Shown here piece by piece: positions 37,436 to 46,118 of a DNA stretch of 57,234 nt. The notes beneath the pieces are model-generated. The model had not been told where the DNA came from, made no database searches, and saw only the letters and a program-made list of their open reading frames with translations. A program made the position numbers and the translations under genes. Numbering within the stretch: the first letter of the stretch is position 1; the number at the start of each line of letters is the position of its first letter. Source of the stretch: an uncultured Bacteroidota bacterium. Its GTDB lineage: Bacteria; Bacteroidota; Bacteroidia; 2-12-FULL-35-15. The stretch spans positions 1-57,234 of the forward strand of contig CAIWDF010000304.1 in assembly GCA_903911435.1 (NCBI GenBank). The letters are read 5' to 3'.

Positions 37436-38305
37436 ATGTCAAGAATAGAAATTCAAAAAACCTACAAACTCTTTATTGGAGGGCAATTCCCTCGCACCGA
37501 ATCGGGAAGGTATTATCCTCTGAAGAATAAAAAAGGAGAACTGATTGCCAACATTTGTTTGTCATCGCGCAAAGATTTTCGTAATGCTGTTGTGGCTGCT
37601 CGTTCTGCTTTTGCTTCGTGGAGCACTCGTGCAGCGTTTAACCGTTCGCAAATTTTGTATCGCATTGCCGAGATGATGGAAGGAAGGAAACAACAATTCA
37701 TTGACGAGTTGATGCTACAAGGTGCTAGTTCAAAAGCAGCCACCACCGAACTCGAAACGGCTATTGACACGATGGTGTATTATGCTGGATGGTGCGACAA
37801 GTATCAACAATTGTTTAGTGCTGTTAATCCGGTAGCTTCATCGCATTTCAACTTTTCGGTGCCCGAGCCCACCGGTGTGGTGGCCATCTTGGCTCCCGAA
37901 AACAATTCATTGCTCGGTTTGGTTACTTCCATAGCTCCTGCCATAGCAGGTGGAAATACCTGTGTGGTGCTTGCTTCGGAACTGATGCCGCTTTGTGCCA
38001 TCACTTTTGCTGAGGTACTCAATACCTCTGATTTGCCTGCTGGTGTGGTGAATTTGCTTACGGGCAGTAGCCAAGAGTTGCATGCTCATTTTTCCACACA
38101 TATGGATGTGAATGCGGTGGTAACCTATCAAAACAAGCCGGATGAAATAAAAACCATCCAACAAAATGCTTCATTGAATGTGAAACGTGTGTTTGTACAT
38201 ACCGCTGTAACTAATCCTAATCCATATTTGATTTTCGATTTGCAAGAAATTAAAACTACTTGGCATCCTATCGAGAACATTGGTTCGGCCAAAGCGGGTT
38301 ACTAA
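37436..38305 (+). CDS. aldehyde dehydrogenase-like protein lacking the catalytic domain
   Basis: A 289-residue protein homologous to the N-terminal and NAD-binding part of aldehyde dehydrogenases (KLFIGGQFPRTESGRYYP, RSAFASWSTRAAFNRSQILYRIAEMM, GVVAILAPENNSLLGLVTSIAPAIAGGNTCVVLA). It stops before the catalytic Cys domain. PWN reads PEN, so the oxyanion Asn is kept, but no catalytic Cys or FNQGQ motif exists. The frame is clean, so it is probably a real short partner of the full-length enzyme rather than a fresh pseudogene. It was likely co-transcribed with deoC and the first aldehyde dehydrogenase gene before the GxxExxY insertion. Confidence 0.75.
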   Translation: MSRIEIQKTYKLFIGGQFPRTESGRYYPLKNKKGELIANICLSSRKDFRNAVVAARSAFASWSTRAAFNRSQILYRIAEMMEGRKQQFIDELMLQGASSKAATTELETAIDTMVYYAGWCDKYQQLFSAVNPVASSHFNFSVPEPTGVVAILAPENNSLLGLVTSIAPAIAGGNTCVVLASELMPLCAITFAEVLNTSDLPAGVVNLLTGSSQELHAHFSTHMDVNAVVTYQNKPDEIKTIQQNASLNVKRVFVHTAVTNPNPYLIFDLQEIKTTWHPIENIGSAKAGY

Positions 38306-38416
38306 GCGGTTTAACTTTATTTTAAGATATTTTTGTTCCGATCAGAAGAATGGCTTGGGTTGTAGCCTTTACTTTCTGCTAAATTAATTGGAATATCGAA
38401 TGGGGCTACTTTAATT

Positions 38417-39037
38417 TTACCAATTTACATTATAATTTGTAGTAGTATTTTGTAAGAGAGTAATAGTGTCTTTAATATTAATGTATACTCCTGATTTAAA
38501 TTTATCGATGTTGACATAATACCGTCCATCCGCTAACGGTGCTGGTCCAATAATACTTGGATAACCTAATTGAGTTACTTTGTAATAGTTATATTGGAGA
38601 TATGAATGTCTGAAAATAACAGTTAATGAATCACTAGGGCTATATGGAGGAGGAGGTAAAAAACTAACAGAAAGTGAAGCCATACCAGATATATTTAATT
38701 GCACTTTATTATCAATCCCTTTGCTAATACTTTTTTCGTTTATATAGTAATCATATTTTTTATTCTTCATTGCCTCAAACACACCAAAATCAAAATTTCC
38801 ATTAACGTCCGTTTCTCCTTCTTTTAATGAGTAGGAATTATAATTATTGAAATATCCACCTATTGCCAACGTGGGTCTATCATTATACCTCTCTATTAAT
38901 CTTACTTTAAAGTTAGGTACGTATGTTCCTGAATTTTGATCGAATACGCTTACTTTAACAGAAGTTTCCTCAACCTTTTTACAAGCTCCTATCACTATAA
39001 TAATACAAAACAGAAAAAGTATTTGGAGTTTTTTCAT
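38417..39037 (-). CDS. hypothetical lipoprotein
   Basis: About 206 residues with a lipoprotein signal MKKLQILFLFCIIIVIGACKK. The mature part has VSVFDQNSGTYVPNFKVRLIER, a pattern like a carboxypeptidase-regulatory or Big-type beta domain, and the rest is strand-rich. No enzyme motif. The ATG at 39037 starts at the signal; 39061 would add eight residues. A single gene beside the 42-bp array region. Confidence 0.7.
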   Translation of the reverse strand: MKKLQILFLFCIIIVIGACKKVEETSVKVSVFDQNSGTYVPNFKVRLIERYNDRPTLAIGGYFNNYNSYSLKEGETDVNGNFDFGVFEAMKNKKYDYYINEKSISKGIDNKVQLNISGMASLSVSFLPPPPYSPSDSLTVIFRHSYLQYNYYKVTQLGYPSIIGPAPLADGRYYVNIDKFKSGVYINIKDTITLLQNTTTNYNVNW

Positions 39038-39270
39038 CTCCCAAATATACCTATTTTTCATTTCCTTAAAACCATACCTATATAATATGTATGCATCTAG
39101 GTTTAATTTTCTAAGTTCAGAAGACCATTTTTCGGAAACCGGTAATTACGGATTGGCGAAAAGTAAGTTTTTTTCGCCCTTGTTGGTATTCCATTAAAGT
39201 TTGTAGAAACGAGGCCTTTGCGGTTTTTTTTACCTGCAAACGAACGACTAATTTTCCTTTTCTCTGCCTG

Positions 39271-39540
39271 CGATATATCGCAGGCAGGTCAAAAAAATAG
39301 TTTTATGCCCTCCGATATATCGCAGGACGTGTCGCGAAAAAGAATTATGCCCTTCGATATATCGCAGGACGTGTCGCGAAAAAGAATTATGTCCTCCGAT
39401 ATATCGCAGGACGTGCCGCTAAAAAGAATTATGCCCTTCGATATATCGCAGGACGTGCCGCGAAAAAGAATTATGTCCTCCGATATATCGCAGGACGTGT
39501 CGCGAAAAAGAATTATGCCCTCCGATATATCGCAGGAGGT
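39271..39540. repeat. 42-bp tandem array with CGATATATCG palindromes
   Basis: The palindrome CGATATATCG recurs exactly every 42 bp, at 39271, 39313, 39355, 39397, 39439, 39481 and 39523. The first copy lies in a perfect 24-bp palindrome (39264-39287). Between palindromes each unit carries GGACGTG and usually TCGCGAAAAAGAATTATG. The base before the palindrome alternates in several units (CCCTTC or TCCTCC). Confidence 0.95.
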
Positions 39541-39541
39541 G

Positions 39542-39568
39542 TTCTTCGCGCCTTCGTGTCTTAGCGGT
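39542..39568 (-). repeat. ACCGC-family repeat copy
   Basis: On the minus strand it starts ACCGCTAAGACACGAAGG and ends CGCGAAGAA. It is related to the GxxExxY flanks but has no such gene beside it. Confidence 0.65.
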
Positions 39569-39587
39569 AAAAATACCCCCTAATAGG

Positions 39588-40244
39588 TTATTCCCTTTTA
39601 ATAAACCGTTTGTAAATATCGAAATAATAGAGGATAAAGCTAAAGGCATAAATGGGTGAGGTGAACTTGGCATTTAGTTTACGGTCGCTGCCCACCATAA
39701 AGCGGTAACCCATTTCGGCCCCCACGCCAAAATATCGGCAGAGTTTGTACTCTACGGCCACAGCAGGTTCGTACACTATGTTTATCTGTTGGCCCAAGCG
39801 GTGGGTAGTGCCCCCTTGGTTGTATCTGTAATAGTTGGTACCAATGCCTATTTGCAGGGGCATGCTCAGGCTCCAGTGATGCGATTTGTAAAACACATAA
39901 TCAACACTTGCCGACACGTAATACAATTTCAATTCTTGTTTCACACTGTCGCGCTTATTGTCAGCGTTCATATAATAATAGGTTTCATCGAAATTGGAGG
40001 TAGGCGGATACAATTGGTTATAGCCCACCGCGCAATAAAGTCGGTTGGCATAGTTCATCCCCATCAAAAATCCAAAAATCTTAGCTCGGCTATGGTCGAT
40101 GAATGAGTTTCGCGAATCGAAACTAAAATAAAACTTAGGTTTTTTGGTCAAGCAATCTTTTATGGTATCCAAGGCCGGTTGACTCTGCACAGTTAGCACA
40201 AAGCATTGAAACAGGAAAACCAAAAGCAACCAACGTTTTTTCAC
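39588..40244 (-). CDS. hypothetical outer-membrane protein
   Basis: Exported protein of 218 residues with a signal peptide (about 1-21, ending TVQSQ). The mature part is rich in aromatic residues and beta strands (FSFDSRNSFIDHSRAKIFGFLMGMNYANRLYCAVGYNQLY, AVEYKLCRYFGVGAEMGYRF), the look of an 8-strand barrel. The C-terminus is basic (DIYKRFIKRE), so the last strand is not canonical. Not recognised as a named family. It starts 25 nt beyond the respiratory operon terminator. Confidence 0.65.
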   Translation of the reverse strand: MKKRWLLLVFLFQCFVLTVQSQPALDTIKDCLTKKPKFYFSFDSRNSFIDHSRAKIFGFLMGMNYANRLYCAVGYNQLYPPTSNFDETYYYMNADNKRDSVKQELKLYYVSASVDYVFYKSHHWSLSMPLQIGIGTNYYRYNQGGTTHRLGQQINIVYEPAVAVEYKLCRYFGVGAEMGYRFMVGSDRKLNAKFTSPIYAFSFILYYFDIYKRFIKRE

Positions 40245-40267
40245 AAGGCAAAGATAGGCGAAAACCT

Positions 40268-40306
40268 AAAAAAATATCCCTACTCCGAAAGGAATAGGGA
40301 TATATA
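40268..40306 (-). terminator. terminator of the respiratory operon
   Basis: Stem ATATCCCTA (40275-40283) / TAGGGATAT (40296-40304), extended inside by TCC/GGA around GAAA. In minus-strand reading a T run follows (TTTTTTTAGG), as expected downstream of cytochrome oxidase subunit I. Confidence 0.75.
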
Positions 40307-40343
40307 TTATTGATTAATCAGATAACTCAACAAACGACAAGGT

Positions 40344-42161
40344 TTAATGACCTCCCCCGTCTAGTTCGCCTTCTTCCAAAGGAACGGTTTGTGGCACAAA
40401 ATCGTGTTCTTTACCAGGTTTGCTATAGTCGTAAGGCCAACGGTGAACCACAGGCAAAGCACCAGGCCAGTTGCCATGCGTATGTTCCATAGGAGTTGTC
40501 CATTCTAAAGTGTTGGCGTTCCAAGGATTTTGTTCCGATTTAGGACCTCTAAACATAGAATAGAAGAAATTGAACAAGAAAATCAATTGACCCAATCCAC
40601 CAATGATGGCACAAATGGTGATGAATACGTTGATGTCAACCAAATTGTCGAACATCGGGAAAGCACTGTTGGTATAATACCTACGAGGCACACCAGCCAA
40701 ACCTAAGAAGTGCATCGGGAAAAATACTCCGTAAGCACATACGAAGGTAATCCAGAAGTGAATGTATCCAAGTTTCTTATTCATGTGGCGCAAAAACAAT
40801 TTAGGATACCAATGATAAACACCAGCAAGCATACCCAAAATAGCCGACACACCCATTACAATATGAAAGTGAGCTACCACAAAATAGTTATCGTGAACGT
40901 TGATGTCCAAAGCCGAATCGGCAAGGATGATACCTGTTAAACCTCCCGAAATAAAGGTAGATACCAAACCAATAGCAAATAGCATAGCAGGTGTGTAGCG
41001 GATGTTTCCTTTCCACAACGTAGTGATGTAGTTAAACGCTTTTACAGCCGAAGGGATAGCAATAAGTAAAGTAGTGAACACAAACACCGAACCAATAAAC
41101 GGATTCATACCAGTAACAAACATGTGGTGACCCCAAACAATGAACGATAAGAAACCAATGGCCATAATAGAACCAATCATGGCACGGTATCCGAAGATAG
41201 GTTTACGAGCATTTACTGAAATGATTTCGGATGTTAAACCCAAAGCAGGTAATAAGATGATGTATACCTCAGGGTGACCAAGGAACCAGAATAAGTGTTC
41301 GTACAATATTGGACTACCACCGGTTTGTTCCAATGCTTGTCCACCAATGTAAATGTCGGATAAGTAGAACGAAGTTCCAAGACTTCTATCAGAGATTAAT
41401 AACAATGCAGCTGAGAATAATACTGGGAAAGAAAGTACACCAAGAATAGCAGTTACCAAAAACGCCCAAATGGTCAATGGCATACGAGTCATCGACATAC
41501 CTTTAGTACGTAAGTTGATTACCGTAACGATGTAGTTCAAACCACCTAACAACGAAGACACAATGAACAAACTCATTGAAATCAACCACAAAGTCATCCC
41601 TATTTTCGAACCTTCCATGGCTTGAGGCAATGCGCTTAATGGAGGATAAACCGTCCAACCACCCGATGCAGGACCAGTTTCGGTAAAGAAACCAGCAAGC
41701 ATAAATATACTTGATAAGAAGAAGAACCAATACGACAACATGTTCATGAAACCCGAAGCCATATCGCGAGCTCCAATTTGGTATGGGATTAAAAGGTTAC
41801 TGAATGTTCCACTCAATCCACCAGTAAGTACCATAAACACCATGATGGTACCATGTATGGTTACCAAGGCCATGTACATTCCTGGGTCAAGAATACCATC
41901 TTTACCCCATTTGTCGCCCAATATCATGTTGATTACCGCAAATTTTTCGCCTGGCCAAGCCAATTGCAAACGGAACAATAATGACATTCCCATTGCTATC
42001 GTTGCCATGATCACTGCAGTTATCAAAAACTGACGAGAGATCACTTTGTGGTCCATACTAAAAATGTATTTCGATACAAAAGATTCTTCATGATGATGCT
42101 CATCGTGGTGTCCGTGACTTGCGTGAGCTTCGTGATGATGTGTGTGTGCTTCTGCTGACAT
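40344..42161 (-). CDS. coxA: cytochrome c oxidase subunit I
   Basis: Inner-membrane haem-copper oxidase catalytic subunit of 605 residues and about 12 helices, reducing oxygen to water with proton pumping. Ligands are present: the haem a His in HGTIMVFMVLTGG, CuB His and the cross-linked Tyr in GHPEVYIILLP, the His pair in WGHHMF, and haem ligands in HDNYFVVAHFHIVMG. The N-terminus is His-rich (HTHHHEAHASHGHHDEHHHEE). It is the last gene of the act-cox operon. Subunit III is not in the window. Confidence 0.95.
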   Translation of the reverse strand: MSAEAHTHHHEAHASHGHHDEHHHEESFVSKYIFSMDHKVISRQFLITAVIMATIAMGMSLLFRLQLAWPGEKFAVINMILGDKWGKDGILDPGMYMALVTIHGTIMVFMVLTGGLSGTFSNLLIPYQIGARDMASGFMNMLSYWFFFLSSIFMLAGFFTETGPASGGWTVYPPLSALPQAMEGSKIGMTLWLISMSLFIVSSLLGGLNYIVTVINLRTKGMSMTRMPLTIWAFLVTAILGVLSFPVLFSAALLLISDRSLGTSFYLSDIYIGGQALEQTGGSPILYEHLFWFLGHPEVYIILLPALGLTSEIISVNARKPIFGYRAMIGSIMAIGFLSFIVWGHHMFVTGMNPFIGSVFVFTTLLIAIPSAVKAFNYITTLWKGNIRYTPAMLFAIGLVSTFISGGLTGIILADSALDINVHDNYFVVAHFHIVMGVSAILGMLAGVYHWYPKLFLRHMNKKLGYIHFWITFVCAYGVFFPMHFLGLAGVPRRYYTNSAFPMFDNLVDINVFITICAIIGGLGQLIFLFNFFYSMFRGPKSEQNPWNANTLEWTTPMEHTHGNWPGALPVVHRWPYDYSKPGKEHDFVPQTVPLEEGELDGGGH

Positions 42162-42217
42162 ATTCTTTTTATGTTATTTGTTTAAATTTCTTAAATCCTA
42201 ATCTTAATTTGTTTCAA

Positions 42218-43225
42218 TTATTTTGCTGCTACTGCTTTTACTTCGGCAGGTGCTGCAGCTTTCTTTTTAAATGTCGACTTCGAACTCAACCAAGCGTTGT
42301 ATTCGCTTTCTGTTTCTACCACTATGGTCATTTGCATATTGTAATGACTGTTTCCACAAATCTTGTTGCACAATAGAATGTAATCGAACTTAGGGTTGTT
42401 CAATTTTTCTCTCATTTGCGCAGTAGTGATGATAGGAGTAAAATGCATCATGGTGGTCATTCCCGGTACGCAGTTCATTTGAGAACGGAAGTGAGGCATA
42501 TAAGCACTGTGTATTACCTCGCGTGCATTCAATTTAAATTCCACTTCTTTTCCTAATGGAATATGAAATTCATTTCTTACCACAATATCATCATTCGATT
42601 TAATATCGGTCGAATCGATACCTAAAGGATTTTCACCAGTAATCAATTTATAATTCGATGCTCCCAATTCGTTATCCTTACCAGCATAGCGTGCAGTCCA
42701 ATCGAATTGTTTAGCGTAAAGTTGAATCACGATGGCTTCTTTCGAAGCAGGCTCGGTAATTTTGTTCCAGTTCTTCAATCCGAAAATGATGATGATAGCA
42801 AGCACTATGGCAGGTATCACTGTCCAAATCATTTCCAACTTATTGTTGTGTGCCAAATACGTTGCTTTGTTACCTTCTCTTCCATAATATTTGAAAGCAA
42901 AAACAAACAAAAATATTTGAGTTATGGTGAACACAATAAACAGGATAATCATGTTGAAATTGAACAACCAATCTAATTCTACACCATGTGCAGAAGCCGA
43001 TTCTGGCAAAGTTCTAGGACCATAGCTCTCTAAATTGTAAATTACAAAAGCGAAGAATGCAAACAAAAATGTAAGCATGAATCTTGCCATTAGTCTGTTG
43101 TCGCCTTCAGTCACTATGTGTTGTTTCTTACCTCTTATGCTCGAAGAAAGTTCGTACACTCTAACCATATACCCGATTACAAAAAGGGCTAACGTTATGG
43201 CAACGTAAATAAGTATTTCTGTCAT
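42218..43225 (-). CDS. coxB: cytochrome c oxidase subunit II
   Basis: Inner-membrane CuA subunit of 335 residues. The N-terminal half has up to three helices, one more than the classic two. The periplasmic domain carries the CuA site (CNKICGNSHYNMQM; C-x3-C-x3-H) and HSAYMPHFRSQMNCVPGM. No CxxCH, so no fused cytochrome c. It receives electrons from the neighbouring ActE/ActA haems (inference). It is 56 nt upstream of subunit I. Confidence 0.94.
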   Translation of the reverse strand: MTEILIYVAITLALFVIGYMVRVYELSSSIRGKKQHIVTEGDNRLMARFMLTFLFAFFAFVIYNLESYGPRTLPESASAHGVELDWLFNFNMIILFIVFTITQIFLFVFAFKYYGREGNKATYLAHNNKLEMIWTVIPAIVLAIIIIFGLKNWNKITEPASKEAIVIQLYAKQFDWTARYAGKDNELGASNYKLITGENPLGIDSTDIKSNDDIVVRNEFHIPLGKEVEFKLNAREVIHSAYMPHFRSQMNCVPGMTTMMHFTPIITTAQMREKLNNPKFDYILLCNKICGNSHYNMQMTIVVETESEYNAWLSSKSTFKKKAAAPAEVKAVAAK

Positions 43226-43560
43226 GATGTTGATTTAAATAATAAATTAATTATAATGGATGAAAATTAGAAATGCTAGTAAGAAATAAATGAACTTAAC
43301 TGATAAACTATATCCGTGCAGTTCAGTTTGGATTTTCTTGCCTTAATTCCTCAATTTCCTATTAAGCGTTTTTTCTTCCTTTAAGAATCAGTACAAGGTC
43401 AAAGATTCTCGCAACATAGCGAAACGCTATTATTGCTAAAGCAATCGAAGTGTACGTTAAAATTGTTGTCATACAAATTAAAATTTAGATTGATTAATAA
43501 TTGTTTTGTTTTTATTTCGGTTTAAGTTTTAGCTATAATTGATTAATTGAACAAGTTCGA
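43226..43560 (-). other. 335-bp gap within the respiratory operon
   Basis: This gap between actF and coxB holds one small reading frame (43362-43472). The rest is AT-rich, with two nearby copies of ATTAATCAAT in minus reading ahead of that frame. No promoter or terminator was recognised. Confidence 0.6.
43362..43472 (-). CDS. 36-residue single-helix membrane protein (small ORF)
   Basis: ATG at 43472, TAA at 43362-43364, 36 residues. The N-terminal two-thirds is hydrophobic (ILTYTSIALAIIAFRYVARIFDLVLIL) and the C-terminus is basic (KGRKNA), as for a small membrane protein with the tail in the cytoplasm. It lies in the actF-coxB gap on the operon strand. An accessory subunit of the oxidase or complex III is an inference from location; single-helix accessory subunits are known in such complexes. 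There is no recognised family. Confidence 0.5.
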   Translation of the reverse strand: MTTILTYTSIALAIIAFRYVARIFDLVLILKGRKNA

Positions 43561-44790
43561 TTAATAGTGATGATGAATACTTTCATCCAAATATGGATGT
43601 TTCTGAACCATTAGTGGAGCCTTTGCTAACGATTTGTGAACAACAAATATGATTAGTCCAACAAATCCTAATGCAGTACCCAATTCAACCCATCCTAAGT
43701 GGTGGTTTCCTTTTACGGTAGCAGGCATTACCATGTCATATACATCTAACCAGTGTCCGATTAAGATAATGCAGCCAACAATTACTAAGAAATAGTAATT
43801 ACGTTTAGCATCTCTACTCATTAATAATATCATAGGGAACAAGAAGTTCATGAAAAACACCGTCCACATTAAGCCCATGTAACCAAAATTATGTAAACGA
43901 TCTTGGAAATAGATAATTTCTTCTGGAATGTTTGTATACCATATCAACATGAATTGGCAGAACCATAAATAGCTCCACAAGAAACTTACTGCAAACATCC
44001 ATTTTCCTAAATCGTGAATATGACTGTCGTTTACATTTTCTAAATATCCTTTTCTCTTCAAGAATAATACAGTTAACAAGATTGTCGTCATAGCAGAAAT
44101 CCACATTCCAGCAAATGCATACCATCCATACATAGTACTGAACCAATGTACATCTAACGACATCATCCAATCCCATGCAGATGTTGAAGAAGTAAAAGCA
44201 AAGAACACAAGGAATAACGCACCTTTACCAATGTTTTTGTAGTGTAAGGCAGTTCCTCCTTGCAAATCTTCTTCAAGAGAACGTTTACGGAAACCTCTTT
44301 GAAATAAAGTCCAAATAACTAGGTATGCAATGGTTCTGGTCCAAAAGAAAGCTGGAGCAAAGTATCCTTGTTTGTGCGTAATTAATTCATCAAATTTTGG
44401 TGATGTTTTGTCATACACTTCTGGGTCCATCCAAATATATAAATGGTGCAAATGCAATTGACCAGCAAGTAATATTAAAAACATGATGGTTGCTCCTACA
44501 GGTAAATAGCAAGAAACAGCTTCGTAAACTCTTTTCACAGCAACTGACCATGCTACTTCAGCAGCATATTGCAAGGCCATAAAAAATGTTGCCAATAATC
44601 CTATTCCCATAAAGAAATAGCCATTCACCAATAAATTAGCCCATATACGCATGTGCTTATAATCATCAGGATTCACTCCATCAGGAGCAGGTTGTGCAAA
44701 ACCAGCAATAATGGTGATGACACCTATAGCCATCAACGCAAATGTGAAATTTCTGGTTTTGTTAGTAAATGTATAGTTTAAATTATTCAT
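43561..44790 (-). CDS. actF: alternative complex III subunit ActF
   Basis: Inner-membrane subunit of 409 residues with about ten helices, a paralogue-like quinol:cytochrome c oxidoreductase membrane subunit. The N-terminal NKTRNFTFALMAIGVITIIAGFAQP and the long central helices with conserved His and Arg (LHLHHLYIWMDPE, GYFAPAFFWTRTIAYLVIW) match ActF of Bacteroidota. It works with ActC at the membrane arm. It follows actE by 36 nt and precedes the small ORF. Confidence 0.9.
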   Translation of the reverse strand: MNNLNYTFTNKTRNFTFALMAIGVITIIAGFAQPAPDGVNPDDYKHMRIWANLLVNGYFFMGIGLLATFFMALQYAAEVAWSVAVKRVYEAVSCYLPVGATIMFLILLAGQLHLHHLYIWMDPEVYDKTSPKFDELITHKQGYFAPAFFWTRTIAYLVIWTLFQRGFRKRSLEEDLQGGTALHYKNIGKGALFLVFFAFTSSTSAWDWMMSLDVHWFSTMYGWYAFAGMWISAMTTILLTVLFLKRKGYLENVNDSHIHDLGKWMFAVSFLWSYLWFCQFMLIWYTNIPEEIIYFQDRLHNFGYMGLMWTVFFMNFLFPMILLMSRDAKRNYYFLVIVGCIILIGHWLDVYDMVMPATVKGNHHLGWVELGTALGFVGLIIFVVHKSLAKAPLMVQKHPYLDESIHHHY

Positions 44791-44826
44791 ATCTTTAATA
44801 TTGTTGTATTCTATATTGACTACTTT

Positions 44827-45486
44827 TTATTTTTTCTTCCCTTTAGCTTTCACTTTCACTGCTGGTGTTGCAGTAGTATCAGCAACTTTTACAGGTTCTC
44901 CATTAGGATATTGTAATTTATGAATGTACATAATCACTTTCCATCTTTCATCCTCGTTCAATTGCGAAGCATGAGAACCCATCATGTTTTTTCCGTAAGT
45001 AATGGTGTGAAACATTTTGCCTTCTGGCAAAGCCATTAATGCTGCACTGGTATAACTTGGTGGAGGTCCAGGTAATTTGCTACCTACTATTCCATCTCCT
45101 TGTCCACTTGCACCATGGCAATGGACACAGTATTTACCATACAATACTTCACCTTCTGCAACATTTGCATCATTTTTAGGCAAAGGATTGTGTAAGTATT
45201 TTCCAGCATTTGAATATCCTGCCGTGTCGTTTGTGTAGGGATAAGGCATATAACCTCTTGGTATAGTACCCGCCACAGGCAAACGGTTAGTTTGAATGGT
45301 ATCGAAAGTTCCGTCAGCATTAGCTACTACCGAAAATGAGTTGGTTTCCAACGATGGTGAACGATACATATCAGGCATGTATTCCACTCCCGGGCTATTA
45401 GCATCACGTTTTGAGCATGATGTAAAGGCAATGGTTATACCACCAACAATTGCCATTAAAGAAATAATATTTGTTACTTTTTTCAT
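44827..45486 (-). CDS. actE: alternative complex III monohaem cytochrome c, ActE
   Basis: Exported lipoprotein of 219 residues: signal to Cys25 (AFTSCSK), then one CxxCH (GKYCVHCHGASGQGDG) with a distal Met region (GKNMMGSHASQLNEDERWKVIMYI). The C-terminus is Lys/Ala-rich. It carries electrons from the ActB/ActA haems to the oxidase or soluble cytochrome c. It lies between actD and actF. Confidence 0.93.
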   Translation of the reverse strand: MKKVTNIISLMAIVGGITIAFTSCSKRDANSPGVEYMPDMYRSPSLETNSFSVVANADGTFDTIQTNRLPVAGTIPRGYMPYPYTNDTAGYSNAGKYLHNPLPKNDANVAEGEVLYGKYCVHCHGASGQGDGIVGSKLPGPPPSYTSAALMALPEGKMFHTITYGKNMMGSHASQLNEDERWKVIMYIHKLQYPNGEPVKVADTTATPAVKVKAKGKKK

Positions 45487-45550
45487 ATCACTTTTTAAAT
45501 CTAAGTCCTAATCTCTAAATTTTAATTCCGCAATTGCTTGCAGTTCTAAA

Positions 45551-46069
45551 TTATTTGTAATGTATTTCTGATGCTCCACCGTTTTTAAGAATCGACTCAA
45601 TGTCATTCTTGTTTTCCGGTTTAGTTTCTACCACCATCAAAAATTTATCATCCGTTGTACGAGGATCAGGGTTTTTAGCTTTTGCTCCGGGTACCAACCA
45701 ACATCTCAAATAATAGGTAATTGCCATTCCATGTGCAGCACAAAGCACTGTACACTCGAAAGAGATAGGAATAAACGCAGGCATATTCATGTAATATGCA
45801 AAACTTGGTTTACCTCCAATATCTGTTGGCCAATCGTTAATCATCATGTACCACATCATCAATGTACCTAATGATAACCCGGTAATACCATAAATAAAAG
45901 CGCATATCGCTATCCAAGTTCTTGGAACTCCAATTACAGGGTCTATTCCGTGTATTGGGAAAGGAGAGAACACATCTTTTACTCTAATGCCATTTGATTT
46001 AAGAGTTTTTGCACTCGACATTAATGGTTCTTCATCGTCAAAAATCGCGTGAATTGTTACGTTACTCAT
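45551..46069 (-). CDS. actD: alternative complex III subunit ActD (DUF3341)
   Basis: Inner-membrane subunit of 172 residues with two helices (about 56-80 and 98-125) and a soluble N-terminal part (TIHAIFDDEEPLMSSAKTLKSNGIRVKDVFSPFPIHGID) typical of DUF3341. It holds the membrane arm of complex III together. It is 49 nt after actC and 64 nt before actE. Confidence 0.93.
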   Translation of the reverse strand: MSNVTIHAIFDDEEPLMSSAKTLKSNGIRVKDVFSPFPIHGIDPVIGVPRTWIAICAFIYGITGLSLGTLMMWYMMINDWPTDIGGKPSFAYYMNMPAFIPISFECTVLCAAHGMAITYYLRCWLVPGAKAKNPDPRTTDDKFLMVVETKPENKNDIESILKNGGASEIHYK

Positions 46070-46118
46070 TTTCTAAAATTATTAATTACTTAATTTTTTA
46101 ATTTCCTATTCTTACTAA

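Larger units (their letters stand above)
39062..39587. other. gene-free region with a 42-bp array between ACCGC repeats
   Basis: No gene. It holds the array at 39271-39540, a partial ACCGC-family copy at 39215-39225 and a fuller copy at 39542-39568, both in minus orientation. The long frame across the array only reflects the 42-bp period. Confidence 0.75.

Noticed and set aside
13655-39540. The 42-bp arrays as CRISPR
   Set aside because: Units are contiguous with no unique spacers, and no cas genes are present.
39218-39583. Open frame across the second 42-bp array (SDISQDV repeats)
   Set aside because: Same cause: a tandem 42-bp period with palindromic units and no gene features.
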